From NCBI RefSeq assembly GCF_000227115.2, contig NC_016486.1:682001-746000 (forward strand): a stretch of 64,000 nt of DNA, given 5' to 3'. The DNA comes from Naumovozyma dairenensis CBS 421. Lineage: Eukaryota; Ascomycota; Saccharomycetes; Saccharomycetales; Saccharomycetaceae. The notes beneath the pieces were generated by a model. The model saw nothing but the letters and a program-made list of their open reading frames with translations. It was not told the origin of the DNA and made no database searches. Position numbers and translations under genes: made by a program. This document shows, in pieces, positions 14,015-23,688 of the stretch; within the stretch, counting starts at the first letter, position 1; every line of letters begins with the position of its first letter.

Positions 14015-14800
14015 TTATTTACTATTATTATTACCACCCATCATAGCGGCATAATCATCTAGCCATGTCCCACTTTTGTGTTCCTGGTTGTACGTGTCAC
14101 CACATTTGTAACACTTACCATGCAACAATAGACTAGTCGTGTTTTCGGTCAGGATACCATAAACCAAACCATTGACATAAGGCTTTTTGAAAAAGACAGT
14201 TTCAATTCCCTATTGGAATTATTTGAATTAGGTTTAATATGTCTATTAAACTTATTATTGTTTACCAACATCACTTTATTTGAGCCAAAAGTGGTGTTTC
14301 CAGCTTGGTCGACAAAAGAGAAGTTAGTAGGTTCTCTAAAAAGCTTCTTATAACACCTTTTGGACCAAGAAATCCGCTTCAGTGTCGTCTTTAATCAAAG
14401 TTACCAGTTTCACCTTCAACAAACTCCAACTATGTGGAACTTTCCCAACATCATCTAACCATAATTTCGCGTCTGCTAGATATTGGGTAACCGAAAACAT
14501 ATCAGGGTTCTCCTCTTTTAGGGCATCCTTTGCATCATGCCTTCTAATGACGAAATCCTGAAATGATTCCTCTTCCATTAGCTTGTCCTTCAGCTTCGAC
14601 ATTTCATCATCGAATGTCACAATATCTTTGTCGCTCTGCTTTTCAGTAGAGATATCGTCAAAGATTTCAACTAGCGAGGCTTTGTTGTACTTCACCGGGG
14701 GAGCTTCCATGGTACTCTTAACCAAATACCATAAATTATCATGTGAGGCAACCCTATAATGGTCAATCAAAGGTTTATCCAGGTCCAATAGGTCTGGCAT
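14015..14800 (-). pseudogene. Decayed unidentified gene, copy A (at least three frameshifts)
   Basis: I do not recognise the family. An ATG-led 150-codon frame (14348-14800; begins MPDLLDLDKPLIDHY) ends in TAA. Protein-like sequence then continues in a second frame (KLFREPTNFSFVDQAGN, from about 14346), a third (ETVFFKKPYVNGL, about 14204) and a fourth (GILTENTTSLLLHGKCYKCG, from 14158), ending WLDDYAAMMGGNNNSK before a TAA at 14015-14017. Each change shifts by the same one base. A CxxC motif (CYKCG) near the C-terminus could bind metal. The gene sits between EPO1 and PKR1, which are adjacent in S. cerevisiae, so it is a lineage-specific insertion or a relic. The part of copy A at 14561-14695 and further downstream is repeated in inverted orientation as copy B. 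The gene is probably dead. Confidence 0.65.
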
Positions 14801-15005
14801 GTCCTCGGTTAGAAATACAATAAAGCCTAGCTACTTGAAATCTTTGAAGGAATTTGCACAGGAAGACAGAGCGGCAAAAATATCATGACATTTGATGAAG
14901 CAATGTCCAAACTGAAAGCTGAAATAATAGAAGATGAATTATTTCGGGATTCCACCAGTGAAAGGTCCAATTAATCGTCTGTCCAGATTGAAAATAAACC
15001 TGAAA
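14800..15005 (+). pseudogene. Inverted partial copy B of the same decayed gene
   Basis: The plus strand translates, with two in-frame TAG codons, as KYNKA*LLEIFEGICTGRQ (14813-14869) followed by SGKNIMTFDEAMSKLKAEII and EDELFRD. This matches copy A (KYNKASLVEIFDDISTEKQ, then SDKDIVTFDDEMSKLKDKLM) codon for codon with many synonymous changes, so the similarity is coding-level and old. The frame ends at a TAA at 14972-14974. Weaker similarity (GAAAATAAACCTGA against GAGGAGAACCCTGA) suggests that homology runs to about 15005. Copy B starts where copy A's ATG lies, so the two copies abut in inverted orientation. Clearly non-functional. Confidence 0.75.
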
Positions 15006-15165
15006 GGGCAATATTAACTATAAATAATTTTAAAAGAAGGAGGATATATGTTAGTTATTGTATATCTATGTACAGATATATTATTGTGCGTATATTATAT
15101 TATATGTTGCTAAATACAGGTAGAGTATCTAATCTATAGAAACTAAAATAATAAATCGGTTATCG

Positions 15166-15552
15166 TTAAGCTTTTCTTGATCTTGTGGTGTTGTTCGTAG
15201 ACTTTGGTCTAGCTGAAGTAGTAGCAGACTTTGCTGTCTTACTCTCAACCACAGATTCCTTCTTCTTAGTTGAATCTTTGCCCTTCTCAGATAATTCTTT
15301 AGGAATACCTAATTCTTCATTACTTTTTAATTTAACATTCTCCAATTCTCTAATGAACCAAATAACAATAATCCAAAGGGTGAATGCGATAGCTAACAAA
15401 ATACAGAAGTGGATATTTCCCTTGGTGGCATAGATCAACCATATTAATGTACAAAATAATGCAATGAATGATACATGTGTTGCAATTATTAACTGTGGTG
15501 TAGTACCTGGTTCAAAAATACTTTGCCATAAAGCCTCAAAAAATGCTATCAT
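15166..15552 (-). CDS. PKR1: Pkr1, V-ATPase assembly factor
   Basis: Small ER membrane protein that works with the Vph2-Vma12-Vma22 machinery in assembly of the vacuolar ATPase V0 sector. The protein has 128 residues against 122 in S. cerevisiae. The first half is nearly superimposable: FFEALWQSIFEPGTTPQLI, then THVSFIALFCTLIWLIYATK, then GNIHFCILLAIAFTLWIIVIWFI (seen in part), giving two membrane spans at about 25-43 and 47-69. The tail is charged and ends in the same SRKA. The start is the ATG at 15550-15552. The intergenic DNA between it and EPO1 carries the decayed gene pair described above. Confidence 0.96.
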   Translation of the reverse strand: MIAFFEALWQSIFEPGTTPQLIIATHVSFIALFCTLIWLIYATKGNIHFCILLAIAFTLWIIVIWFIRELENVKLKSNEELGIPKELSEKGKDSTKKKESVVESKTAKSATTSARPKSTNNTTRSRKA

Positions 15553-16103
15553 TTGTGTTACTTGTGGATTCCTTTTTGTTTTTAATTTTTACCAATAGCT
15601 TAAAACTGTATTCCAGTTGACTCTTCAATATTGTTCTTTATCTCCTTTCCTGAGGAGTTTCTACACAGATGATTATCGATGAGTTGTTGCAAAAAAGTGT
15701 CAAAGCTTCATTTTTTTTATTACCGCCATTTTTACTATTGTTTATGTATTTCCTCGATGCGCGTGCTAGAATCGAACGGAAACCAAAACCTGTGACAAAA
15801 ATATAACTATATTACAAACAAAATTGAAACTGAAAAAACTAGAATAAAATTTTATACTATTTATAATATTATATAGAATAGGAAATGTTAAATATGGTGG
15901 CTATTTATATTAAACGATGCAGTTGTATTTTTTTATTAGTAATTTAACAGGATATGAATTACCAGAATTTAAATTAATCTTTTTTTTAGTTTGGTGGAAT
16001 ATATGGTTGTACAGTGTGATCATACATATGTGAAGACCCTTGGAGTGGCATTGAAATTCAGTACGTCACAGAATCAGCATGAATAATTTTAGAAAACATG
16101 ACT
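15553..16103. other. PKR1 upstream region
   Basis: A 551-bp AT-rich spacer between two minus-strand genes, with homopolymer T/A tracts (15708-15722, 15975-15990). A B-box-like word near 15770 does not belong to a foldable tRNA. Nothing else was seen. Confidence 0.35.
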
Positions 16104-16358
16104 TTAAATACCAGAGCCTAAGACAAAAGAACCAGCAAGCACAGCACCTAAAGCGACACCATATTTCCATGAGATTGGGTTAGCAACCATACCTGGAGCA
16201 GCATTCTTAGAGGTAGTAGAGGATGAGTTGCTTCTGGTGGAAGTAGAAGCAGTAGAACTGACACTTGTGACGGAAGAGGCAGCAACAACACCAGTAGATA
16301 CTAAGGCACTGTTAGTATGGACAGATCTAGAAGAGGAAGAAGAGGTAGAAGAAGCCAT
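16104..16358 (-). CDS. NCW1: Small Ser/Thr-rich protein, NCW1 (YMR122W-A) ortholog by position
   Basis: 84 codons from ATG 16356-16358, the same length as S. cerevisiae YMR122W-A and in the same position and orientation next to PKR1. The upstream in-frame start at 16388 is TTG, so the AAAATGG-context ATG is chosen. The body is almost all Ser, Thr, Ala and Val. The C-terminus has a small-residue site (KNAAPG) followed by a hydrophobic end (YGVALGAVLAGSFVLGSGI), which resembles a GPI-attachment signal or a tail anchor. No convincing N-terminal signal peptide is visible, which is odd for a GPI protein. The product in S. cerevisiae is described as a cell-wall-associated protein. The ortholog call rests on synteny and length, not on a conserved domain. 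Confidence 0.7.
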   Translation of the reverse strand: MASSTSSSSSRSVHTNSALVSTGVVAASSVTSVSSTASTSTRSNSSSTTSKNAAPGMVANPISWKYGVALGAVLAGSFVLGSGI

Positions 16359-18000
16359 TTTAATTAGTGATTGTTTTTTGTGTGTCAAAGATTGGTTTCG
16401 GATTGATTATCTAGAATTTTTATGAAAGAAAACAGATATGGAAAATGACGAAACACTGCATTTAGAAGTTATATTTTCCATTCTTATATAGTTGAATCTT
16501 GGAAGTTCTCGTTGACTCGGCTGGCATTTCTAAAAAAAGATCGTGAAAAAAATATAAGTAACGCGAAAGCTCGAAACTACATGCTTACCTCAGTGAATAC
16601 AAAGAAAAGATCAATGCCAAGCCATCTGAATTCTGTATTCAAATAGCCTAATTACCCTTTTGAGTAAGTAATCTCGGACGTCGAAAGAAGTTTCAAAGAT
16701 GTATTTCCTAAAATAGTTTTGTTGCGGTTTTTCCTTTTGTTTTAGGATTTCTGATAAGAAATGGCGTGGTTTTTTTTTGGCGTTTCACAGTAAATATCCC
16801 GCAGAATGACTTCACGCGTCGTGTTTTTTCTCTCGAAAATATTCTGTTCCATTCATTAATTAATTTATGACGTATCAGGGAGACTATCAATAAAAATAGT
16901 ATAATGGGGGTTAGGTGAGGTTGTCCGTATTCAGAACATTCAAAAGTGGAGTAATCACCTTTTCTTTCCTAATAATGCAGCTCTCTAATTAAGGGATGCT
17001 ATTAAAAGAAGGGGATATAGCCTACCTACATCATCATATACCATAAAGGAAACTGCATCATGTAGCATAAAGAAAAACGCAATGATCTTATCCGAAGGTT
17101 CCAATTGCTGGCTATATAAAAAAATACCGGACTTGGCGGGATTTTATATAACCGTAATCTTACTAATTAGTCAAGTATAGCCTCTAAGGTAATATTTGAT
17201 ATATATGATTCTTAAAAGGAATCATTTGATAATGCATATACCGTTAGAAGATTAAAATACCCCTTGGTAGGCCATTCAAGTGATAAGATAATTATATAGG
17301 TATATTCAAGTCTGATTCGAGAAATTGTCACTTCAAAATTACATAATCATGTAAAATAGTTATGCAAAGAGCACGAGGTACATATATAATCTAGATTATG
17401 TTGATAATCATAATTGCGAGTACAATTAAACACTGCGCTCTATATCCTAATTTCCTAAATGAAAACTTGTTAGTAAAATGTACTAAAAAATCATCATACA
17501 AAGTACACAAGCTTGCATATGATATTGCCTTGAAACTATACTAAACTTGGTTGGTCCATTATAAAACCAACTCTAAAAAATGCCAACCAGTATAGTTTAT
17601 CACGATATCAGATATTGACTTGTAAGGTCATGTATTTACCTAAAACAACTTTTTATGATTTTATTCTGATCCATACCTATATATTTCAGTGACTTCGGAA
17701 CTCTGGTACTTTCATCGAGTTAAAGGTTTCTGTAAGCTGAGTCATTGGAATTGCGTCCCAAGTCCTGGACATCTGGTCTAAATGCTCCTCTTATCTTGCA
17801 GTGCTCACCTGTTGCAGAAAGTGTTTTCGTTTATATGATTTGAACAACCAGACAAACAAAAATTAAATCTGCTAAAATGATTATGTTCAGGAGTACTAAA
17901 CCCGATACGTACGTGAATGCATGGCTACCTAAGAATTGTTGAGAATGAACGTCAGACATCATCAAGGTAGTAAGATGTCAGTTCATTAGTTACTTGAAGG
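16359..18000. other. 1.6-kb gene-free region (RPL15B position in S. cerevisiae)
   Basis: In S. cerevisiae RPL15B lies next to YMR122W-A; no trace of it can be read here. The flanking synteny jumps from YMR122W-A to YMR132C, so this is a rearrangement or deletion breakpoint. The DNA is AT-rich with scattered short ORFs (for example 16708-16890) that look like chance. No tRNA or snoRNA was recognised. Confidence 0.45.
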
Positions 18001-18624
18001 TTACAACTCAGTCTCTATTACTAATTGCTCTTGAACATCTTCCTCTTTCTTCTTCTTCTTTTGTTTTTTAGCGGTTTTTCTTTCTTTTTCTTCAAGTATC
18101 AATCTTTCTTTATTAATAGACAAATAATTTTGAAAAAATTTTGGATCTTTAGATTTTTTAGCTTGATATAATAATTCTTCTACCCCATCAATAATTTCCA
18201 CTCTTGTTTTCATCAATCTATTCAAAGCTTTATTATCTCTTGAGAAACATTCCAATTTCTTGACAACTTTCATGGATTTGAAACTAACCTCTCCTGGTTT
18301 CATATATTTATTTTTCCTCAAATTATGCCATGGCGTATAAACAATAAGGCATTGATTTAATTTATTACCTTGAATTGATTCCGATTTACAAAGTTGTAAA
18401 CAATCATTAACGACCTCGTTGGGGACATCATTCAAATCCTTCTCTGTTTCATTTAATTGTAAATAAATATGACCACTAGAATATTTATCAGCATGGAACC
18501 ACATATAGTTTAGCTCTCTATACCCATATTTGATGAGAACATCGTTTTCGAATTTATCCTTCCCAGCCACTAGTGTATGAGGTGCAGAATACTCTGTTGG
18601 TTGTGAAGTATAAAAATATACCAT
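18001..18624 (-). CDS. JLP2: Jlp2, CCDC25/NFACT-R family protein
   Basis: Ortholog of S. cerevisiae JLP2 (YMR132C) and related to human CCDC25, with an NFACT-R (DUF814) fold. The yeast role is poorly defined. The protein has 207 residues against 208. It is alignable throughout: MVYFYTSQPTEYS, GKDKFENDVLIKYGYRELNY, MWFHADKYSSGHIYL, NDCLQLCKSESIQGNK, YTPWHNLRKNKYMKPGEVSF. The lysine-rich C-terminal tail (AKKQKKKKKEED) is typical. The start is the ATG at 18622-18624. Upstream on the same strand is a 40-codon ORF with a CxxC motif (18685-18807) that I could not support as a gene. Confidence 0.96.
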   Translation of the reverse strand: MVYFYTSQPTEYSAPHTLVAGKDKFENDVLIKYGYRELNYMWFHADKYSSGHIYLQLNETEKDLNDVPNEVVNDCLQLCKSESIQGNKLNQCLIVYTPWHNLRKNKYMKPGEVSFKSMKVVKKLECFSRDNKALNRLMKTRVEIIDGVEELLYQAKKSKDPKFFQNYLSINKERLILEEKERKTAKKQKKKKKEEDVQEQLVIETEL

Positions 18625-19820
18625 TTATCTTCTCTTGGAATAAGACAATTGGTGTCTTGTCTAATGAGAAACGTCTGTGGTATCTTAGTTTTCAGCGTTG
18701 TTCTCTAGTCTATTTGACGATTTCAACCCACCTCTATGTTTCTCGATGAGCTTTTTGTTCTTTTGACACATTTTACAGATATCCCGATCCGCTGACTTCA
18801 AATTCATAGTCGGTCTGTCAGAAGGAAAAAACGACAGAAGTTCATCCTAGAACTTCAACCTGTGGTTTGTACATAATACAACACAGCAGCTTCCTGTTTT
18901 TATTCTTGAGTGTATTAAAGTCACTGCCGGATTAGGTATACTCGTAACACCATTCTGGATTACAAACAAAATCATTCTTTATTAAATTTCTAACTATATT
19001 GTTATTGGAACAAGATGGTAAATCTTTAATAACGAGGTTACCATCATTGGTGTTACCTAAATAAGTTTATTTCAACCGTTTGAGTAACCCAGAGAGAAAT
19101 TCCCTTTCAGTTTGTGCAATATAGTTCAGAAATACATATCACATAAATTAGCACTGTTGGAAGATAATCCCGTATGTTTGTCAGAACCTATATAGTTTGT
19201 ATTTTTTTTTAGTGGTACCAATAGCCACGATTAGTAAAGGATAATGAACAGAAATAACGAGTACTCTCTTTTTTTTTGCAAGCAACGTCTTGAAAACTAT
19301 TATCTTACATTTGCTATCTAAACTACTTAAAGGTAAACCACAGAACGGGAATCATTGGAACTAAAATTAGCTATAAGGGTCTAACTATACGGAAAGTGTC
19401 GAATATATTAAATACATTGATATTATATAAACGGTACTTCTTTTTATTTTATAGCTGTATAAAACACCCTTCCTTTTTAAAAGGGCATTAAGCAGACGTA
19501 CATAAGAGAAAAGCAAATTCAGAGGTGAGTAAGTAGATGTAACCATTAAGAAATTCACAAGACTTGAGTTTAATATCTATGTCGCTGTGTGAGTTAACAT
19601 TTACAATGTTCTGTGATAGCATTGAGGTGATGTATGACATTTTGTTAGGGCAGTACGGAAAACATAAAAGGACCAAAAAAAGCGTAGAATGGAAAACAGA
19701 GCTGGGCGGCTAATCAAAACAAGAACAGCCTTAAAATCCAGAATACAACAACAAGAACGATTCCACGTTTCTATGAGCAAAGACATAAGGATAGCAACAT
19801 TTTCATAAAAGTAATCTACA
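18625..19820. other. Divergent JLP2/REC114 intergenic region
   Basis: 1.2 kb without a recognised gene. T-runs lie at 19202-19210 and 19269-19277. The only element I can name is the URS1 site just upstream of REC114 (listed separately). ORFs around 19488-19918 are shadows or lack similarity. Confidence 0.4.
19705..19712 (-). promoter_or_regulatory. URS1 (Ume6) site upstream of REC114
   Basis: GGCGGCTA, the reverse complement of the URS1 core TAGCCGCC, starts 116 bp before the REC114 ATG. Ume6 represses early meiotic genes in mitosis through URS1 and activates them with Ime1 in meiosis. REC114 is an early meiotic gene, so the site fits its neighbour. Confidence 0.7.
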
Positions 19821-20999
19821 ATGTTTTCTTCTCCTTTGAAATTATATTCCAAATTTGAAGAACCAATTTTGGCACCATTGGGGTTCCAAACTAAACAGAA
19901 ACCCTTACCATTGGACAAATGGAAACATCATTCACAAACATCTCCTGAACTACCTTTAACATTTCAACTGCTGCACTTTAATCCTAATATTAACGGAATA
20001 TCTCATTCAATAGTATCATTCAGAGTAATATCCGGGGACCCAGTTGGCAATTTTACCATTTTAGAAGAAGTTTGTTCACCAATTGCTCCTCTTAGTTCGC
20101 AAATAATTCAATTTTCAGCTAAATCACCCACATTGTCATGCAAGTACTTATCAAATGAAACTAATGGTGTAGTTTATTTAAGAAGGTTCCAGATCAGTTT
20201 AGAAAAGGATGTTGATTTTGCTAGGATTTGTTCTATCTTAATCTCAATGCAATTTGTAATGAAAAATGGTAGACTTAGCAATACTGCACTAGATAGGAGT
20301 AGGATGATTGGTATTGCCAACAATCCAATAAATTATTCTAATCCAAATATAGAAATAAGAAATCATAACAAGAATGACTCATTTCCACAAGAAATACAAA
20401 CCCAAAATTTACTGAATTCTCAAATGTTCCCATTTTCTCAATTGGAAATGCAGCCTACTCAAGCCTTGGATTATTCTCAATCTCAATTTGCCTTTAATAC
20501 CCCTGCTCTTGTTAATAGTAACAATATGGATGTAAACCATTGCAATGATGTTACTACCTCCAAATTATTTGATAATTCCAATCTGGAGAAAGAATCATTT
20601 GAAAAATTGAATTTACCAACACGAAACAGTTTTACACAAAGAGAGGAAGTATATAGTAAAAATGGGATTGCTTCTTCGGGACAAAATTTTTCAGAACAAG
20701 GAAACAATAATCCTGACAAAAACTATATCTCTATATCTGAAGAAATTGAGAAAGGGAAAGAGGAAGAGGAAGAAAAAGAAGACAATAACAACATCTCTAA
20801 TCTTCCCACAATTGAAATGCTTCAAAAAGTGAAGAGAAAAGTTGGAAAAATAGAAAAAGAAACTTCAAAGAAAGAACATAAATCAAAATATAAAATTAGT
20901 AAAAAAATAATCAAGGAAAAATTGAAAGATAACAACTTTTTAAGATGGGTTGATAAAGTTGAAAATGTTCTAATAGAATTAGCTCATTCAAATCATTGA
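19821..20999 (+). CDS. REC114: Rec114, meiotic double-strand-break protein
   Basis: Partner of Mei4 and Mer2 needed for Spo11-dependent meiotic double-strand breaks. The protein has 392 residues against about 428. The N-terminal PH-like domain covers about residues 1-155 (YSKFEEPILAPLGFQ, VSFRVISGDPVGNFTILEE, GVVYLRRFQISLEKDVDFAR). A disordered middle follows, with an acidic patch EEEEKE at about 317. The conserved C-terminal helix DNNFLRWVDKVENVLIELA is the part that binds Mei4. S. cerevisiae REC114 has an intron near its 3' end. Here the frame runs without interruption into the C-terminal helix, so no intron is needed. Order and strand relative to JLP2 and ERG29 match S. cerevisiae. Confidence 0.9.
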   Translation: MFSSPLKLYSKFEEPILAPLGFQTKQKPLPLDKWKHHSQTSPELPLTFQLLHFNPNINGISHSIVSFRVISGDPVGNFTILEEVCSPIAPLSSQIIQFSAKSPTLSCKYLSNETNGVVYLRRFQISLEKDVDFARICSILISMQFVMKNGRLSNTALDRSRMIGIANNPINYSNPNIEIRNHNKNDSFPQEIQTQNLLNSQMFPFSQLEMQPTQALDYSQSQFAFNTPALVNSNNMDVNHCNDVTTSKLFDNSNLEKESFEKLNLPTRNSFTQREEVYSKNGIASSGQNFSEQGNNNPDKNYISISEEIEKGKEEEEEKEDNNNISNLPTIEMLQKVKRKVGKIEKETSKKEHKSKYKISKKIIKEKLKDNNFLRWVDKVENVLIELAHSNH

Positions 21000-21326
21000 A
21001 ACAAAATACGTACCGGAAGTTTCGAATGGCGCCAAGAAAAAATGTTGTTAGCGCCGCTTGTAAAAAAGTTTCGCGGTAATATCGTTTTTGTTACTATTCC
21101 CCTTCGTTTAGCACTCTGATTTTATTCAAACTGAAATCGTTTAGAGTGTGTAAGTTTAGAAAATGATTATACACCATTTTTTTCAATGGGAAAATTACCA
21201 AAACATTTAAATGTCATTATGAAGCATTGGTTTTTCTTTTGAAAAGTAAAGTCAAAATTGGAAGAAAATGTAAAGAGGTCCAGTTTACTGAGCCCAAACA
21301 AATTACGGTTTTTGAATTTAGGAACA
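21000..21326. promoter_or_regulatory. ERG29 upstream region with two AR1/Upc2 sites
   Basis: TCGTTTAG occurs twice on the plus strand, at 21104-21111 and 21137-21144. This 8-mer fits the AR1 consensus TCGTTYAG, bound by the sterol regulator Upc2, which also binds the related SRE TCGTATA. Both sites lie within 225 bp upstream of the ERG29 ATG. An AT-rich stretch and the REC114 3' end make up the rest. Confidence 0.55.
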
Positions 21327-22076
21327 ATGCATGTAAAGATGGTAATGAATTTATTATGTGACAAATATTTAAAACTTGAAAGTGAAGCAATAACGTGGTT
21401 ATCCAGGCAACCATACGTTCACCAATTTATCCATGATGATCGAATTAGTGGTAGAATAACATTATATCTTATAATAATTGGGTTCGTTGCATTTTGTCAA
21501 GAATTGTACATTACTATTGAGATGTCACTATTACAAAAGGAAACTTACGATGCTTTGAATAATGGTAAAATTGATGAAAGCTTAAGATTACATCGAATGC
21601 TTATTAATGAAGAGTTTCATAGTCATGAATATTTAGATGAAAAAAATGGGATTGTTATTGAAGAATTTGAAGATAGAGATAAATTTTTCTCTAAGCCTGT
21701 TCATGTTTCCTCTTTATATATAAATTGTTATGTTGTAGAGAGAAAAAATGGGGATTCAATTTTAGATAAACCTTTCAAATTCCATATTGAATTCTCTCCA
21801 GAAGATTTTGAGAATGAGAAACGAGTGGAATTCGGTTGTTCATTAAAATTATTAAGAGAAAAATTATATTATTTGTTTAAGGATTCCGAAATTTATCATG
21901 AACTTATGAAGGATAGAAAAGAAAACGGTAAACGAGAAAAAGAATTCACAATCTCAAATGGAGTTGAAATTTATAACAGGAACGATGAAATTTTGCCACA
22001 TTCTGTAGACGATATTCAACTATGTTTCTTAAAGCTTGAAACTAATGATACCATAAGATGTAATTTTATTCTTTAG
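21327..22076 (+). CDS. ERG29: Erg29, ER membrane protein of sterol synthesis
   Basis: Ortholog of YMR134W by position between REC114 and GID8. In S. cerevisiae it is an essential ER protein needed for ergosterol synthesis at the methyl sterol oxidase step. 249 residues from the first ATG (MHVKMVMNLLCDKYLKLES) against about 237. The open frame extends upstream to a TTG at 21258, but there is no ATG there. ATGs at 21339 and 21345 are possible alternative starts. One clear membrane segment lies at about residues 47-67 (ITLYLIIIGFVAFCQELYI). The rest is a charged, beta-prone cytosolic or lumenal domain (FHIEFSPEDFENEKRVEFG). I rely on synteny and topology because I cannot align it from memory. 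Confidence 0.8.
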   Translation: MHVKMVMNLLCDKYLKLESEAITWLSRQPYVHQFIHDDRISGRITLYLIIIGFVAFCQELYITIEMSLLQKETYDALNNGKIDESLRLHRMLINEEFHSHEYLDEKNGIVIEEFEDRDKFFSKPVHVSSLYINCYVVERKNGDSILDKPFKFHIEFSPEDFENEKRVEFGCSLKLLREKLYYLFKDSEIYHELMKDRKENGKREKEFTISNGVEIYNRNDEILPHSVDDIQLCFLKLETNDTIRCNFIL

Positions 22077-22191
22077 GAATGGTCAATTGAATGAATGAAG
22101 GGATGAATATTTGCTAACGCATGGATCGCATATATATACGTTTATACATATAATATTTAAAAAGATAGAAATAAAAAATAAAATGAATGTC

Positions 22192-23688
22192 TTAATTCTC
22201 TACACGAGGAACACCGATATCATTAGCATGTAATTGATTTTCACACCAAGCCCACAATTTGATCAATTGTATTAAATTTGGTTCATACGATAATGAATAA
22301 GATAATGATGATGCGCCTTGGTTTCCTACTTTGTTTCTATCTATATCTTTTGATATATTATTATCATCTTGTTTTAGTATTTTCTTCGTTTCATTCCAAT
22401 AATTGCTACTAGAATCATTCAAATTATCATTAATTTCGAAATCGGATAGTTTATTTGACGTTAATGAACTTTGTCTCGGGAAGTCATTTGACTCTATTAT
22501 GTTACCTGATATTGAAGAATTTACTGTATCTGTATTTTCCTTTTTGGTTTCATCGTCTTTTTCTTCCTCTTCAATTTCTATTTCAGCTTCATCGTTACGA
22601 TCCTCATGATCATGCTGGTGATGACGATGTGAGTTTTTCTTACTATTCTTCATTCTAGTATTCTTTGATTGTGTGATTAAATCATTGTCTTCATCAAGTA
22701 ATATTTTATTTTGATTACTTGTATTAGAATTTGCTGCGTTCCCAAACTCATTAAATTGTTTTAAATTTAATAAATCAGGGAATTTATTTTGATTTGAAAC
22801 GTTCGAATGAATACAATTTAATAATTTCTTATTGAGTAAATTTGCAATTTTAGACCTTAATGATAAAGAATACAAATTCTTTAAAGGTCTTGGTAATTTC
22901 TTGGAAAATATTTCATTACTTTCATCATCATTAGGAAACAATAATAACGTAATTACTAATTCTAATTGTTCCATATGGTATTTATTTGTCGAAGCTTTAA
23001 TTGCCAAATTTTCCTTTGAATATTGAATCAATTTCAATATAAAATCATTATTAGCATCATCATCATCATCAGCAGCAGCAGCAGATTTCTTACTTTGATG
23101 ATTAGAACGAATCATTTCAATAAGATTTAAAAGTAACAAATTAAAATGTAAATCATCACCATCATTACCCTCTTGTTGTTGTTCTGTACTATTCTCTAGG
23201 ATAGATATACCAAAGACGGACGTAATCAAATTGATAGCTTTTAAAATCTGACCTAATTTAATCAATTTCATTATACGATGTCTTTCAGTGATTTTATATA
23301 ATTGATTAAATTCTATTGCATCTTTATTATTTTTCACAAATCCTAATTCTTTGGCCATTCTAATACTTGATTCTTCATAAGCAAGGGAAATGAAGTAATT
23401 TAGTAATAATTTCGACATGGATATTTCTCTATTTTTGGAATAGGTTCCTGTATTATTAGTAGATGAATTTGATGTAGAAGTACTAGGAGGTACTAGAGTG
23501 TTACTGTTGGATGTATTAGGGAGTAATGATATGGAAGATGATGAAGTGATTGGATGAGATGATAGATGATAAAACTTGTTGGAATTTGAGATATTAAAGT
23601 CATTCAATGATGATTGCTCTGAAACTAATTGATTCCATTCTTCTTTTGAAAATGTTTTATACTTGTAGTATTGTTGTTGGGCAGTCAT
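22192..23688 (-). CDS. GID8: Gid8, GID/CTLH ubiquitin ligase scaffold subunit
   Basis: Scaffold of the GID (CTLH) E3 ligase that removes gluconeogenic enzymes such as Fbp1. The protein has 498 residues against about 455. After a serine-rich N-terminus comes the LisH helix pair (MSKLLLNYFISLAYEESSIRMAKELGF, given here in part, about 91-118). Then comes CTLH (RHRIMKLIKLGQILKAINLI) and the CRA helices (LHFNLLLLNLIEMIRSNHQ, LEL.ITLLLFP, SLRSKIANLLNKKLLN). The C-terminus LIKLWAWCENQLHANDIGVP plus RVEN matches yeast Gid8 almost exactly. Insertions are acidic and Asn/Ser-rich (about 200-210 and 350-430). Its 3' end lies 115 bp from that of ERG29 (convergent). Confidence 0.96.
   Translation of the reverse strand: MTAQQQYYKYKTFSKEEWNQLVSEQSSLNDFNISNSNKFYHLSSHPITSSSSISLLPNTSNSNTLVPPSTSTSNSSTNNTGTYSKNREISMSKLLLNYFISLAYEESSIRMAKELGFVKNNKDAIEFNQLYKITERHRIMKLIKLGQILKAINLITSVFGISILENSTEQQQEGNDGDDLHFNLLLLNLIEMIRSNHQSKKSAAAADDDDDANNDFILKLIQYSKENLAIKASTNKYHMEQLELVITLLLFPNDDESNEIFSKKLPRPLKNLYSLSLRSKIANLLNKKLLNCIHSNVSNQNKFPDLLNLKQFNEFGNAANSNTSNQNKILLDEDNDLITQSKNTRMKNSKKNSHRHHQHDHEDRNDEAEIEIEEEEKDDETKKENTDTVNSSISGNIIESNDFPRQSSLTSNKLSDFEINDNLNDSSSNYWNETKKILKQDDNNISKDIDRNKVGNQGASSLSYSLSYEPNLIQLIKLWAWCENQLHANDIGVPRVEN

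Noticed and set aside
14158..14800. Programmed +1 frameshifting as an explanation for copy A of the decayed gene
   Set aside because: Three separate shifts without a known slippery site, and nonsense codons in copy B, fit decay better.
15760..15795. B-box-like GTTCGATTC on the minus strand
   Set aside because: No matching A box and no cloverleaf can be folded around it.
18685..18807. 40-codon minus-strand ORF with CKMC motif upstream of JLP2
   Set aside because: A short frame of this size is common by chance, and one CxxC is not enough to support a gene.
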